Below, one piece after another: positions 27,959-36,160 of a stretch of 64,000 nt of DNA. This DNA comes from Muribaculaceae bacterium. Lineage in GTDB: Bacteria; Bacteroidota; Bacteroidia; Bacteroidales; Muribaculaceae. A program made the translations under genes and the position numbers. The stretch's first letter is position 1, and each line of letters opens with the position of its first letter. A model generated the notes under the pieces. That model was not told where the DNA came from and did no database searches. It was given only the letters and a program-made list of their open reading frames with translations. The stretch is from contig JAFQZK010000037.1 of the NCBI GenBank assembly GCA_017405965.1, forward strand, positions 216,571 through 280,570, written 5' to 3'.

Positions 27959-29161
27959 ATGAGAAAGGCAATCACATTATTACTCTGCTGCTGGGCATTG
28001 GCATTTGGCGCCCAAGGCATGGAAACGCCGCTCAAGGTCATCGACGATAGTTGGATGGGCAAGCCCATACCCGTGAAGAGCAACGACGGTACTGTCGACG
28101 TGATGACGCTGATGAAGGCTTTTCATGCCGTCTGGCCCACCCCGAGCGTGCAGTCGATCATCGACGCGGCAGGCGACAACAGCTATTATGAGCATGATGA
28201 ATCTAGCATGCCTCCCGGTTGCCACGGCGTTGTGTTTATGGACTGTGAGGACTTCAACTGGGCCTATTTCCGTCATGTCGAGGGTGGGACCCAGGACGTT
28301 GAAGCGCGCGCCTGCCTGCGCGACAACGGACACACGCTTTTCGTCATCACTTTTGCGGCAGCCGATGACAAGGTAAGGCCCTTCTGGTGCTTCTATGACT
28401 ACGACCCCGCGAGCCGGATGATGACGCCCGAGAAGCCCCTGTTCCGTACGTTTTTTCCGCATCAAACATGGGAAAATTCGACATTACGCTTTCATTTGGG
28501 ATTTGAATATGACCTGACCATCATCGTGGAAGAAACGTCCTCCACCGGAGAGAAGTGGTACCACCATTATTCTTTCACCGGCATGACCTATGTGTACTCC
28601 CACACCAGTTCCGAGGCCTTTGATTACACGGACGAAATGGGCGAAACAGAAGAAAAACTGCCCGAAGAGGCCGAATTGAAGGACGAGGACGGTGACAGGG
28701 AACTGTATGTGAACGTCGATGGCGTGGGTTCAGATTACGGCCAGTGGTCGGTGTGGCTGCGTGACAAGAACACGGGCTTTGTGACCTACCTGTTTGCCAC
28801 CGAGAACACCGCTGCACCGCTGTGGGACCAGATGCAAGATGGCAACGGCATCAAAACCTCGATTGACCTGATTGCCGCAGGCAACTGCTTCACCACCCTC
28901 TTCATTCCCTGGGATGCCGACAAAATCTTTGTCGAAGGGTGTCCCGACGACCGCAACGTCTGGTCCTACATCATCGACATCAGTACCAAGGAAGCCATTC
29001 AGTTACCCACCAACGAAGGGCTGATTGCCATCGATCCCGGGAAACAGGAAATCCACATGAGCCATTATCTCTACGACCTCGAGGGTGGCCGCTACTCGGT
29101 GGAGCGCGTCTATACCCTCGACGGCCGATTCACCGGCAAGGAATACCGCATCGCTGATTAA
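27959..29161 (+). CDS. Secreted protein of unknown function, fourth gene of the operon
   Basis: 400 residues from the ATG at 27959, ten bases after the previous stop. Signal peptide MRKAITLLLCCWALAFGAQG. The mature part has DGTVDVMTLMKAFHAVWP, a WCFYDYDPASRMMTPEKP segment and a C-terminal beta-rich region ending VERVYTLDGRFTGKEYRIAD. An acidic stretch (ETEEKLPEEAELKDEDGD) divides two halves. No family recognised. Longer upstream starts in the same frame would run through the third gene and lack the signal peptide. Confidence 0.7.
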   Translation: MRKAITLLLCCWALAFGAQGMETPLKVIDDSWMGKPIPVKSNDGTVDVMTLMKAFHAVWPTPSVQSIIDAAGDNSYYEHDESSMPPGCHGVVFMDCEDFNWAYFRHVEGGTQDVEARACLRDNGHTLFVITFAAADDKVRPFWCFYDYDPASRMMTPEKPLFRTFFPHQTWENSTLRFHLGFEYDLTIIVEETSSTGEKWYHHYSFTGMTYVYSHTSSEAFDYTDEMGETEEKLPEEAELKDEDGDRELYVNVDGVGSDYGQWSVWLRDKNTGFVTYLFATENTAAPLWDQMQDGNGIKTSIDLIAAGNCFTTLFIPWDADKIFVEGCPDDRNVWSYIIDISTKEAIQLPTNEGLIAIDPGKQEIHMSHYLYDLEGGRYSVERVYTLDGRFTGKEYRIAD

Positions 29162-29193
29162 CAGAGAATCAACACAACAGAATCATTATCAAA

Positions 29194-30132
29194 ATGAAAA
29201 GAATAGCAATCATCTTACTGATGCTCAGTGCATTTACCACATGGGCACAAGACATCGAACAGGGCAGCCTGTGGTACAACGGCGCACTCGTCTATAACGC
29301 CACCCTGGCTGAAGGGGGAAGAGTGATTTTAGCCTCAACCGTCGAGGGCGAGGAACTTGAGTTCATGCTGGTACCTGTAAAAGGCGAACCCGGCACCTAC
29401 ACCATCGCCGAGGGTCCCAACGACGCGATGATGGTCGAAGAAGTAGGGCACACCGTTCGCCTCATCCAGCAAGAGGACTTGAATATCCTCTGTTTCTATG
29501 ACACCAAAGACACCCTGTACAAATTGATGACCTGCACCAGAGAAGAGGACAACCAGAAGCTGAATGTGGAGACCTGGATGACGATGCTCAGGGGCGACTA
29601 TACCATGACTGACGGCACCCGCGTGACCATCGACTGGAACAAAGCCCTCGTGGGAGGGACCTATGTGCCTATCGAAGCCATGACCTTTAACGGCCACACG
29701 ACAGGCATCCTCAGGATCGACGGTGAAGGAACCCCGTTAAACGGCTGCATGGAAGTGCAGTTCATCAAGGGCGGCCTGTGCCTGTATCCAGTGGGGTTTG
29801 ATGAGTATGAATTTCCGCACAGGTTACTGACTGAAAGTTTCACCCTCACTGAATCCAATCCCAACTACGGCTGCTATGACTACGTCAGCAACACATTGCT
29901 CCACGGCAGCGAGCTGAACTACTACGACAAGCCGACGTTGCGCCTGATGCGCAATTCCATCCTTGCCCGTCGCGGCTATGTGTTCCAGTCCAAGGACCTG
30001 AAGGAATACTTCGGCAAAGAACCGTGGTACAGACCAGCCGAGAGCAACGACGAAATCAAGCTTTCGCTCCTCGAGCAGCTGAACATCGAATTGATCAAGC
30101 ATCGAGAGGCCACTTATGATAATGAGGTATAG
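29194..30132 (+). CDS. Secreted YARHG-domain protein, last gene of the operon
   Basis: 312 residues. Signal peptide MKRIAIILLMLSAFTTWAQ. The N-terminal two thirds (about residues 20-235) is a beta-rich domain of unknown type. From about residue 248 comes a YARHG domain: LRLMRNSILARRGYVFQ, DLKEYFGKEPWYRP, the standard R-x-x-I-x-A-R-x-G-x-x-F ... L-x-x-Y-F ... W-Y-x-P pattern. YARHG domains occur on extracellular bacterial proteins and are thought to act outside the cell, possibly in peptidoglycan binding. It follows the fourth gene by 32 bases. Confidence 0.8.
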   Translation: MKRIAIILLMLSAFTTWAQDIEQGSLWYNGALVYNATLAEGGRVILASTVEGEELEFMLVPVKGEPGTYTIAEGPNDAMMVEEVGHTVRLIQQEDLNILCFYDTKDTLYKLMTCTREEDNQKLNVETWMTMLRGDYTMTDGTRVTIDWNKALVGGTYVPIEAMTFNGHTTGILRIDGEGTPLNGCMEVQFIKGGLCLYPVGFDEYEFPHRLLTESFTLTESNPNYGCYDYVSNTLLHGSELNYYDKPTLRLMRNSILARRGYVFQSKDLKEYFGKEPWYRPAESNDEIKLSLLEQLNIELIKHREATYDNEV

Positions 30133-30187
30133 AACAGGATTTGCGTGATTCTGCTCCAAGTAACCTAAAAACGCACCGAAAAATTAG

Positions 30188-30195
30188 TATATTTG
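30188..30195 (+). promoter_or_regulatory. Promoter -7 element almost touching the helicase start codon
   Basis: TATATTTG ends five bases before the ATG at 30201. Transcription from it would give a near-leaderless mRNA for the helicase. Confidence 0.6.
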
Positions 30196-30200
30196 CAACC

Positions 30201-32588
30201 ATGAATGAAGATTATCTGGAGAAACTGAATGAGCAGCAGCGGGCGGCCGTCGAGTATTGCGACGGGCCGCAGCTGGTGATTGCGGGGGCCGGCTCGGGCA
30301 AGACGCGCGTGCTGACTTACAAAATCGTGCACCTGCTCAGGCTGGGCTACGAGCCGTGGCGCATCATGGCGCTCACCTTCACCAACAAGGCGGCCCGCGA
30401 GATGCGCGAGCGCATCGAACCGCTTGCGGGCCCCGATGTGGCTGCGCAGCTGTGGATGGGCACGTTCCACTCCATTTTCTCCCGTTTGCTGCGTCGCAAT
30501 GCCGACCGCATCGGCTTCAGGAGTGATTTCACCATCTACGATCAGAGTGACTCACGCTCCCTCATCAAGCTCATCGTCAAAGAAATGGGCCTGGACGACA
30601 AGGTCTATAAGCCCGCCACCATCCAGACGCAGATCAGCAATGCCAAGAACGCGCTGATCACCCCCGAGGACTATGCCAGCAACCAGGACCTGATCGATGC
30701 CGACCGCGACGCTCAACGTCCCGAGACCGCGACTATCTACAAGCAATACTGGCGTCGCTGCCGCATTGCCGGAGCAATGGACTTCGACGACCTGTTGCTC
30801 TACACCAACATCCTGCTGCGCGACCATCCTGACGTGTTGGAGCAATATCAGGAATTCTTCCGCTACATCCTCGTGGATGAGTATCAGGACACCAACTTCT
30901 CGCAGCACCTGATTGTGCACCAACTGAGCAAGAAGTACAACCGCCTGTGCGTCGTGGGCGACGATGCCCAGAGCATCTACAGCTTTCGCGGGGCCAACAT
31001 CGACAACATCCTGCGCCTGCAACGGTTCTACCCTGAGATAAAAACATTCAAGCTCGAGCGCAACTACCGCTCGACCCAGACCATCACCGACGCCGCCAAC
31101 AGCCTCATCGAGAAAAACCGCGGCCAGATCGCCAAACACCTGTTCAGCAAGAACGCCGTGGGCGATCGCATTCCGGTCATCCAGTGCTACAGCGACTACG
31201 AGGAGGCCTATGTCGTCGCCAACCAGATTGCCGCGCTGAAAGCCCGTCAGGGCGACAGCTACGAGGACTACGCCGTGCTCTACCGCACCAATGCCCAGTC
31301 GCGCGTGCTGGAGGAAGCCTTGAGCAACGGCGGCCGCCGCGACAAGCACGGCAACATGCGCAGTGCCATCCCCTACCGCATCTATGGCGGTCTGTCGTTC
31401 TATCAGCGCAAGGAGGTGAAAGACGCCATCTGCTACCTAAGACTCATCATCAATCCCGACGATGACGAGGCCCTGAGGCGCGTCATCAACTACCCCTCAC
31501 GAGGTATCGGTGATACCACAGTGGGTAAAATCACCCACTGTGCCACCGAGAAAGGGGTGAGCCTGTGGCAAGTCATCAACAGCCCTGAGCAATACGGCCT
31601 CGACGTGAACCGCGGCACCATGACCAAACTGGAGGGTTTCACCACCCTCATGAAAGGCCTTATCCAACTGAACAGTGAAGGTGACAACGCGCTCAACGTG
31701 GCCCAGGAGATGGTGAAGCGCACACGCATCAAGAGCGTGCTCATGGGCGACAACACGCCCGAGAACATCAGCCGCATCGAGAACCTGGACGAGTTGATCA
31801 ACGCCGTCAACGACTTCCAGCAAATCAAAGAAGAGAGCGGCGACGAGCATTACCAAATCGGTGACTTCCTGGCCGAGACCTCGCTGCTCACCGACCAAGA
31901 CATGAACGACCCCGACGGCGAGAAAGTCACCCTGATGACCGTACATGCCGCCAAGGGCCTCGAGTTCAAGAACGTCATCATCGTGGGCGTGGAGGAGGAC
32001 CTGTTCCCCAGTGCCATGAGCGCCGGCTCACTCTATCAAATCGAGGAGGAGCGGCGCCTGTTGTATGTCGCCATCACGCGCGCCGAGGTGAACTGTGTCA
32101 TCACCTATGCCACCTCGCGCTACCACAACGGACAGACCAAGAGTTGCGTCATCAGCCGCTTCCTGCGTGATATCGCCCCCCAGTACCTGCTGATGGGCAG
32201 CACCAACTCGGCACCCGTACCGTCGCGCAAACGCTCACGCTGGGACGACTGGGAAGATGACCCCGTTCCCGAGAAACCGAGACGCACGACCGAGGCAAAG
32301 TCCCGGACCACAAGACAGGCTCCGACATCGCCCACGCGATCAACGCCATCGCGACCGGCGACACCTTCAAGACCCGCGTCCCCCACCCCGTCGAGTGCGG
32401 CCACCGGAAACTTCACCATCCACACCGTTGATGAGCTGAAAGTGGGGAGCGAAATCCTGCACCAGCGTTTCGGGCGCGGCACGGTCAGCAACATCGACAC
32501 CAGCAGCGACGCCAAGATCGATGTCGCCTTCAATGACGGGCAAACACGCAAACTGCTACTGAAATTCGCCAAATTCCAAATCCTATAA
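30201..32588 (+). CDS. UvrD/PcrA/Rep-type superfamily 1 DNA helicase
   Basis: 795 residues from the ATG at 30201; the upstream in-frame start at 30141 lies before the promoter element. A 3'-5' helicase of repair and replication restart. Motifs: Q motif LNEQQRAAVEY, Walker A AGAGSGKT (residues 28-35), motif Ia TFTNKAAREM, motif II VDEYQDTN, motif III VGDDAQSIYSFRGA, motif V TVHAAKGLEF, motif VI VAITRA. Residues about 675-750 are a Ser/Pro/Arg/Thr-rich linker, and the C-terminal 60 residues (VGSEILHQRFGRGTVSNID) form the Tudor-like domain typical of PcrA/UvrD. Confidence 0.96.
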   Translation: MNEDYLEKLNEQQRAAVEYCDGPQLVIAGAGSGKTRVLTYKIVHLLRLGYEPWRIMALTFTNKAAREMRERIEPLAGPDVAAQLWMGTFHSIFSRLLRRNADRIGFRSDFTIYDQSDSRSLIKLIVKEMGLDDKVYKPATIQTQISNAKNALITPEDYASNQDLIDADRDAQRPETATIYKQYWRRCRIAGAMDFDDLLLYTNILLRDHPDVLEQYQEFFRYILVDEYQDTNFSQHLIVHQLSKKYNRLCVVGDDAQSIYSFRGANIDNILRLQRFYPEIKTFKLERNYRSTQTITDAANSLIEKNRGQIAKHLFSKNAVGDRIPVIQCYSDYEEAYVVANQIAALKARQGDSYEDYAVLYRTNAQSRVLEEALSNGGRRDKHGNMRSAIPYRIYGGLSFYQRKEVKDAICYLRLIINPDDDEALRRVINYPSRGIGDTTVGKITHCATEKGVSLWQVINSPEQYGLDVNRGTMTKLEGFTTLMKGLIQLNSEGDNALNVAQEMVKRTRIKSVLMGDNTPENISRIENLDELINAVNDFQQIKEESGDEHYQIGDFLAETSLLTDQDMNDPDGEKVTLMTVHAAKGLEFKNVIIVGVEEDLFPSAMSAGSLYQIEEERRLLYVAITRAEVNCVITYATSRYHNGQTKSCVISRFLRDIAPQYLLMGSTNSAPVPSRKRSRWDDWEDDPVPEKPRRTTEAKSRTTRQAPTSPTRSTPSRPATPSRPASPTPSSAATGNFTIHTVDELKVGSEILHQRFGRGTVSNIDTSSDAKIDVAFNDGQTRKLLLKFAKFQIL

Positions 32589-32601
32589 AGACCAGAAGAC
32601 A

Positions 32602-33747
32602 ATGGAAGAGTACAAGACACCCTATTATATCGTGTATGAGGAAAAGCTGCGCCGCAACATCGAGCTGATCACCGGTGTTGCCCAGCGCACTGGAGTGGAC
32701 ATCATCATGGCCTTCAAAGCCAATGCCCTGTGGCGAACGTTTGACGTGTTCAGGGAATATGGCATTGAATCCACTGCCAGTTCGGTGAACGAGATGCTGC
32801 TGGCCAACGATGAGCTCAAGTGCCGCACTCACACCTATTGCCCCGCCTATACCGACGACACCATCGACGCCTATATCGCCGGCAGTTCCCACATCACGTT
32901 CAACTCCATTGAGCAATACCTGCGGTTTGCCGACCGCGTGAATCAACACAACAGCGACTGGCCAGGAGAACAGGTGAGCTGCGGCTTGAGGGTCAACCCC
33001 ATGTGCTCGGTCATCGAGACCGACATCTACAACCCTTGCTGTCCCGGGTCACGCTTCGGCGTGCTGGCAAGCGACCTCAAGGAGTTGCCCGAGGGTATAG
33101 AGGGCTTCCATTTCCATGCCTTGTGCGAGAGCACGAGTTTTGACCTGGAGAAAGTGCTGTTGGCCTTGAAACAACAGTTCGGCGAATACCTGCCGCGCCT
33201 CAAGTGGCTCAACATGGGCGGTGGACACCTGATGACGCGCAAGGGCTACAACATCGGTCATCTCGAGCAGGTGTTGGGTGCCTTCCAGGGTGCTTATCCC
33301 AACCTGCAACTCATCCTGGAGCCTGGCAGCGCCTGGTGCTGGCAGACGGGCGACCTCGAGGCCAGCGTGGTGGATGTGGTGACCAACAGCGGCATCACAA
33401 CGGCGATAACCGACGTGTCGTTTGCCTGTCACATGCCCGACTGCCTGGAGATGCCCTACAAGCCCAAAATCACGCAGGCGCTCGACGAGGTGGACCCGAC
33501 GAAGCCTACTTACCGCATGGGCGGCAATTCGTGCCTGAGCGGCGACTATGTGGGAGACTGGAGTTTTGAGAAACCGTTGAAGCGCGGCGACCGCATCACC
33601 TTTGAGGACATGAATCACTACACAACCGTCAAGACCAACATGTTCAACGGCATCCAGCATCCGTCGATACTGTTCAAACGCATGGACGGCAGTATCGAGG
33701 TGCTGCGGGAATTTGATTACATTGACTACAAGACGCGAATGAGCTGA
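32602..33747 (+). CDS. nspC: Carboxynorspermidine decarboxylase
   Basis: 381 residues. A PLP-dependent fold-III decarboxylase that makes norspermidine or spermidine from the carboxy form, the last step of the alternative polyamine pathway used in Bacteroidales. Features: start TPYYIVYEEKLRRNI, PLP lysine K39 in MAFKANALW, substrate/PLP segments CGLRVNPMCS and FHFHALCE, the glycine loop MGGGHLMT, EPGSAWCW, and the C-terminal CLSGDYVGDW. It starts 13 bases after the helicase stop, so both genes are probably one operon. Confidence 0.95.
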   Translation: MEEYKTPYYIVYEEKLRRNIELITGVAQRTGVDIIMAFKANALWRTFDVFREYGIESTASSVNEMLLANDELKCRTHTYCPAYTDDTIDAYIAGSSHITFNSIEQYLRFADRVNQHNSDWPGEQVSCGLRVNPMCSVIETDIYNPCCPGSRFGVLASDLKELPEGIEGFHFHALCESTSFDLEKVLLALKQQFGEYLPRLKWLNMGGGHLMTRKGYNIGHLEQVLGAFQGAYPNLQLILEPGSAWCWQTGDLEASVVDVVTNSGITTAITDVSFACHMPDCLEMPYKPKITQALDEVDPTKPTYRMGGNSCLSGDYVGDWSFEKPLKRGDRITFEDMNHYTTVKTNMFNGIQHPSILFKRMDGSIEVLREFDYIDYKTRMS

Positions 33748-33756
33748 CCGTAACGG

Positions 33757-33784
33757 AGATTACGGAGGAAACAAAGATTACGGA
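33757..33784 (+). repeat. Two copies of AGATTACGGA in the nspC-DUF5103 gap
   Basis: AGATTACGGA occurs at 33757-33766 and 33775-33784, eight bases apart. It belongs to the pattern of short intergenic repeats seen elsewhere in the window. Confidence 0.6.
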
Positions 33785-33810
33785 AAGAACGGATAGATGA
33801 CAGGACGGGG

Positions 33811-35082
33811 TTACTTGCCGGAATAGGCGACACCGTAGCCCACGAGGCGGTCGTAGCGCTCACCCATGGGGCGGTCATACACCATGACCAGGTACTCGTT
33901 GACTGTCTCGAAGTGGTCACCCTCGATTTTGGAAGTCTGGCCCACCGATGTACCATCGGGAACCCAAAGGTACATATAGTTATAGGCTCCTTGTTTGAGC
34001 ATCAAATCGGCCGCATAGCATCCGCTGGCGGTGTCATACTTCATCACCGCCTGTGAAGCAGGATACCCGTTCAGGAATTCGCCATAGAGCAACACTTGAC
34101 CTCCGTTGAGTTTACCACCCGTATCGAGCGTGAAGTGAGTGATCATGTAATCGGCCTGAAGCGCGTTCTCGCCGAAGGCCTCGGCATTGCGGATGGTGAA
34201 TCGGCCAAATTGCGTCTTGTCATAGAGATACATCTCGGTGCGGGGCTCATCGACCATCAGGATGGCATGATACATGGGCTCGAAATAGCGTATGGACTGC
34301 ACGCCCATATTGATGGTGTGGGCATTGACCGTCTCGAAGCGGCGGAACTCATTGCCGGCAGGGAAAATGAGGTCGCGGTTGTGATCGTAGGTCACATGAT
34401 CGACCGCCACCATCAAGGGGCGAGTCACAATCACAGTGTTGTCGTCACGGGAATTCTGCTTGACCACACAGATCAATTCACTGTAGGGGTCCCTGATCTG
34501 GTTAGGCCTGTAACGCACATCGAACGATACCTGCTGGAAGCGGTTGTTGTAATCCACATCGGTGCGTGAAGTCACCTTAGGATACACCCCCACCCGTCCC
34601 TCGCACACCGAGAAGCGGGTCTGGAACAAGACCTCGTCGGGGTCATCCTGCTCATACACCGAGAGCAGATAGTTGCCGCTCACCAGAAACTCCATATCCC
34701 TGTTGGGGAGCACAAACTGGTAGTTATAGTAATGAACATAGGTGGCCTCGCTGGGTGCAAAGTCATCGATGTCGGCATAGTTGAAACCGGTCACATACTC
34801 GCTCTCGACCAGCTGCGACGGCTGCCAGTCGGCATTGCAATGGGTGACGCTGTAGCGCAGGTAATGCGGATCATAGCCCAGGTAGTCGAACTCGACCAAC
34901 AAACGGTCCTCACTGCCCATCATATACACCGCGGGGATATACATGTTGTTCTGCAGGCACACCTTGAGGGAGCGCACATTGCTGTCGAAGATGTGGGGAC
35001 GCGTGTCCACCACATCCTGTGCCATGGCTGCCGTAACAGCAAGGAGGCAGCAGCACAACGATATGATCAAACGATGCTTCAT
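33811..35082 (-). CDS. DUF5103 (type IX secretion plug-like) secreted protein
   Basis: 423 residues. Signal peptide MKHRLIISLCCCLLAVTAAMA. The remaining sequence matches the DUF5103 family: PHIFDSNVRSLKVCLQNN, LLVEFDYLGYDPHYLRYSVTHCNADW and the later YYNYQFVLPNRDM, with an all-beta pattern to the end (VVYDRPMGERYDRLVGYG). In Flavobacterium a protein of this family (the Plug protein) blocks the SprA translocon of the type IX secretion system. Whether this organism has a working type IX system cannot be seen here. Confidence 0.85.
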   Translation of the reverse strand: MKHRLIISLCCCLLAVTAAMAQDVVDTRPHIFDSNVRSLKVCLQNNMYIPAVYMMGSEDRLLVEFDYLGYDPHYLRYSVTHCNADWQPSQLVESEYVTGFNYADIDDFAPSEATYVHYYNYQFVLPNRDMEFLVSGNYLLSVYEQDDPDEVLFQTRFSVCEGRVGVYPKVTSRTDVDYNNRFQQVSFDVRYRPNQIRDPYSELICVVKQNSRDDNTVIVTRPLMVAVDHVTYDHNRDLIFPAGNEFRRFETVNAHTINMGVQSIRYFEPMYHAILMVDEPRTEMYLYDKTQFGRFTIRNAEAFGENALQADYMITHFTLDTGGKLNGGQVLLYGEFLNGYPASQAVMKYDTASGCYAADLMLKQGAYNYMYLWVPDGTSVGQTSKIEGDHFETVNEYLVMVYDRPMGERYDRLVGYGVAYSGK

Positions 35083-35128
35083 AGCTTACCAGTATTGTGA
35101 TTATTGGACTGAAACCAGCCGCAATGGT

Positions 35129-36103
35129 TTAACGCAGCAGCAGATAGACCGTGTAACCGATATAGGCCGAAAGAAAGATGATGCCCTCGGCACGGTCGAG
35201 TTTGTTCTTCTTGAAGGTGTAAATCACCAGATAGAGCATGACTGCCGACACAAACATCACGGCATAGTCCCAAATGTTGATGTCAACAAATACCAGCGGC
35301 TTGACAGTGGATGCCGTGCCCAAAATGAACATCAGGTTGAACAGGTTGCTGCCGATGACGTTTCCCAGTGCCAATTGGGGATTCTTCTTGGAGGCAGCGA
35401 CAATGGCAGTGACCAATTCGGGCAACGAGGTGCCCACAGCAACGATGGTGATGGCGATGACCGCCTCGCTCATACCCCAGTCACGTGCCAGGTTCTTGGC
35501 GCTGTCGAGGAACAGGTTGCCGCCAAAAATGAGCGCTACCAACGAGACGACTGCGATAACCCACAGCAGCCACGGGGACTTGCCTGCAAGCGAGGATTTA
35601 GCTTCCTCGTCGGCCTCCATCATCGCCTTCTTGGGGTCCTTGCCCTTTTGGACGATGACCCAGCACATGTAGCCGACGAACAAGATGAGCAGGAAGATGC
35701 CGTCAATGCGGTTGAGCGAATTCTGGTTCAGGCCGGGAATCACCGCATCGTTGGCCAGGGCCATGACAAGGATGGTCATGGCAATCAGGAACGGGATATC
35801 GCGAAGCCGTTGCAAACGCTCAATGGGGAACGGCAAAATCGTCGCCGTCACACCCAATATCAGAAAGACATTGGCAATGTTGGAACCCACGACATTACCC
35901 ATGGCGATGTCGCCGCTGTTGCTGAGCGCCGACGATATCGAGACGAACAGCTCGGGCGCACTGGTGCCGATGCCCACAATGGTGAGGCCGATGATGAAAT
36001 TAGATATCTTGGCCCGCTGGGCTATCGCCACCGAGGAATCCACGAGATAATTAGCGGCCAGCAAGAGCAGCCCAAGTCCAACAACAAGCAATAAATAGTC
36101 CAT
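35129..36103 (-). CDS. Calcium/sodium antiporter of the CaCA superfamily (YrbG type)
   Basis: 324 residues, about ten membrane helices. It carries the two inverted alpha repeats of the family, GIGTSAPELFVSISSA...GNVVGSNIANVF and AVGTSLPELVTAI...GNVIGSNLFNLMF, which form the ion-binding site. A charged cytoplasmic loop (EADEEAKSSLAGK) lies between the halves. It exports Ca2+ in exchange for Na+ at the inner membrane. It lies 46 bases upstream of the DUF5103 gene on the same strand and 57 bases downstream of alaS with a hairpin between. Confidence 0.93.
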   Translation of the reverse strand: MDYLLLVVGLGLLLLAANYLVDSSVAIAQRAKISNFIIGLTIVGIGTSAPELFVSISSALSNSGDIAMGNVVGSNIANVFLILGVTATILPFPIERLQRLRDIPFLIAMTILVMALANDAVIPGLNQNSLNRIDGIFLLILFVGYMCWVIVQKGKDPKKAMMEADEEAKSSLAGKSPWLLWVIAVVSLVALIFGGNLFLDSAKNLARDWGMSEAVIAITIVAVGTSLPELVTAIVAASKKNPQLALGNVIGSNLFNLMFILGTASTVKPLVFVDINIWDYAVMFVSAVMLYLVIYTFKKNKLDRAEGIIFLSAYIGYTVYLLLR

Positions 36104-36120
36104 CTTGAGTCATATCAATG

Positions 36121-36152
36121 ACGGCCCGTTCCCCTGTGTGGGGAGCGGGCCC
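36121..36152 (-). terminator. Terminator-like hairpin between alaS and the antiporter gene
   Basis: GGCCCGTTCCCC and GGGGAGCGGGCC form a GC-rich stem around TGTGT. The T-run on the minus strand is weak. Confidence 0.5.
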
Positions 36153-36160
36153 TCGATAAA

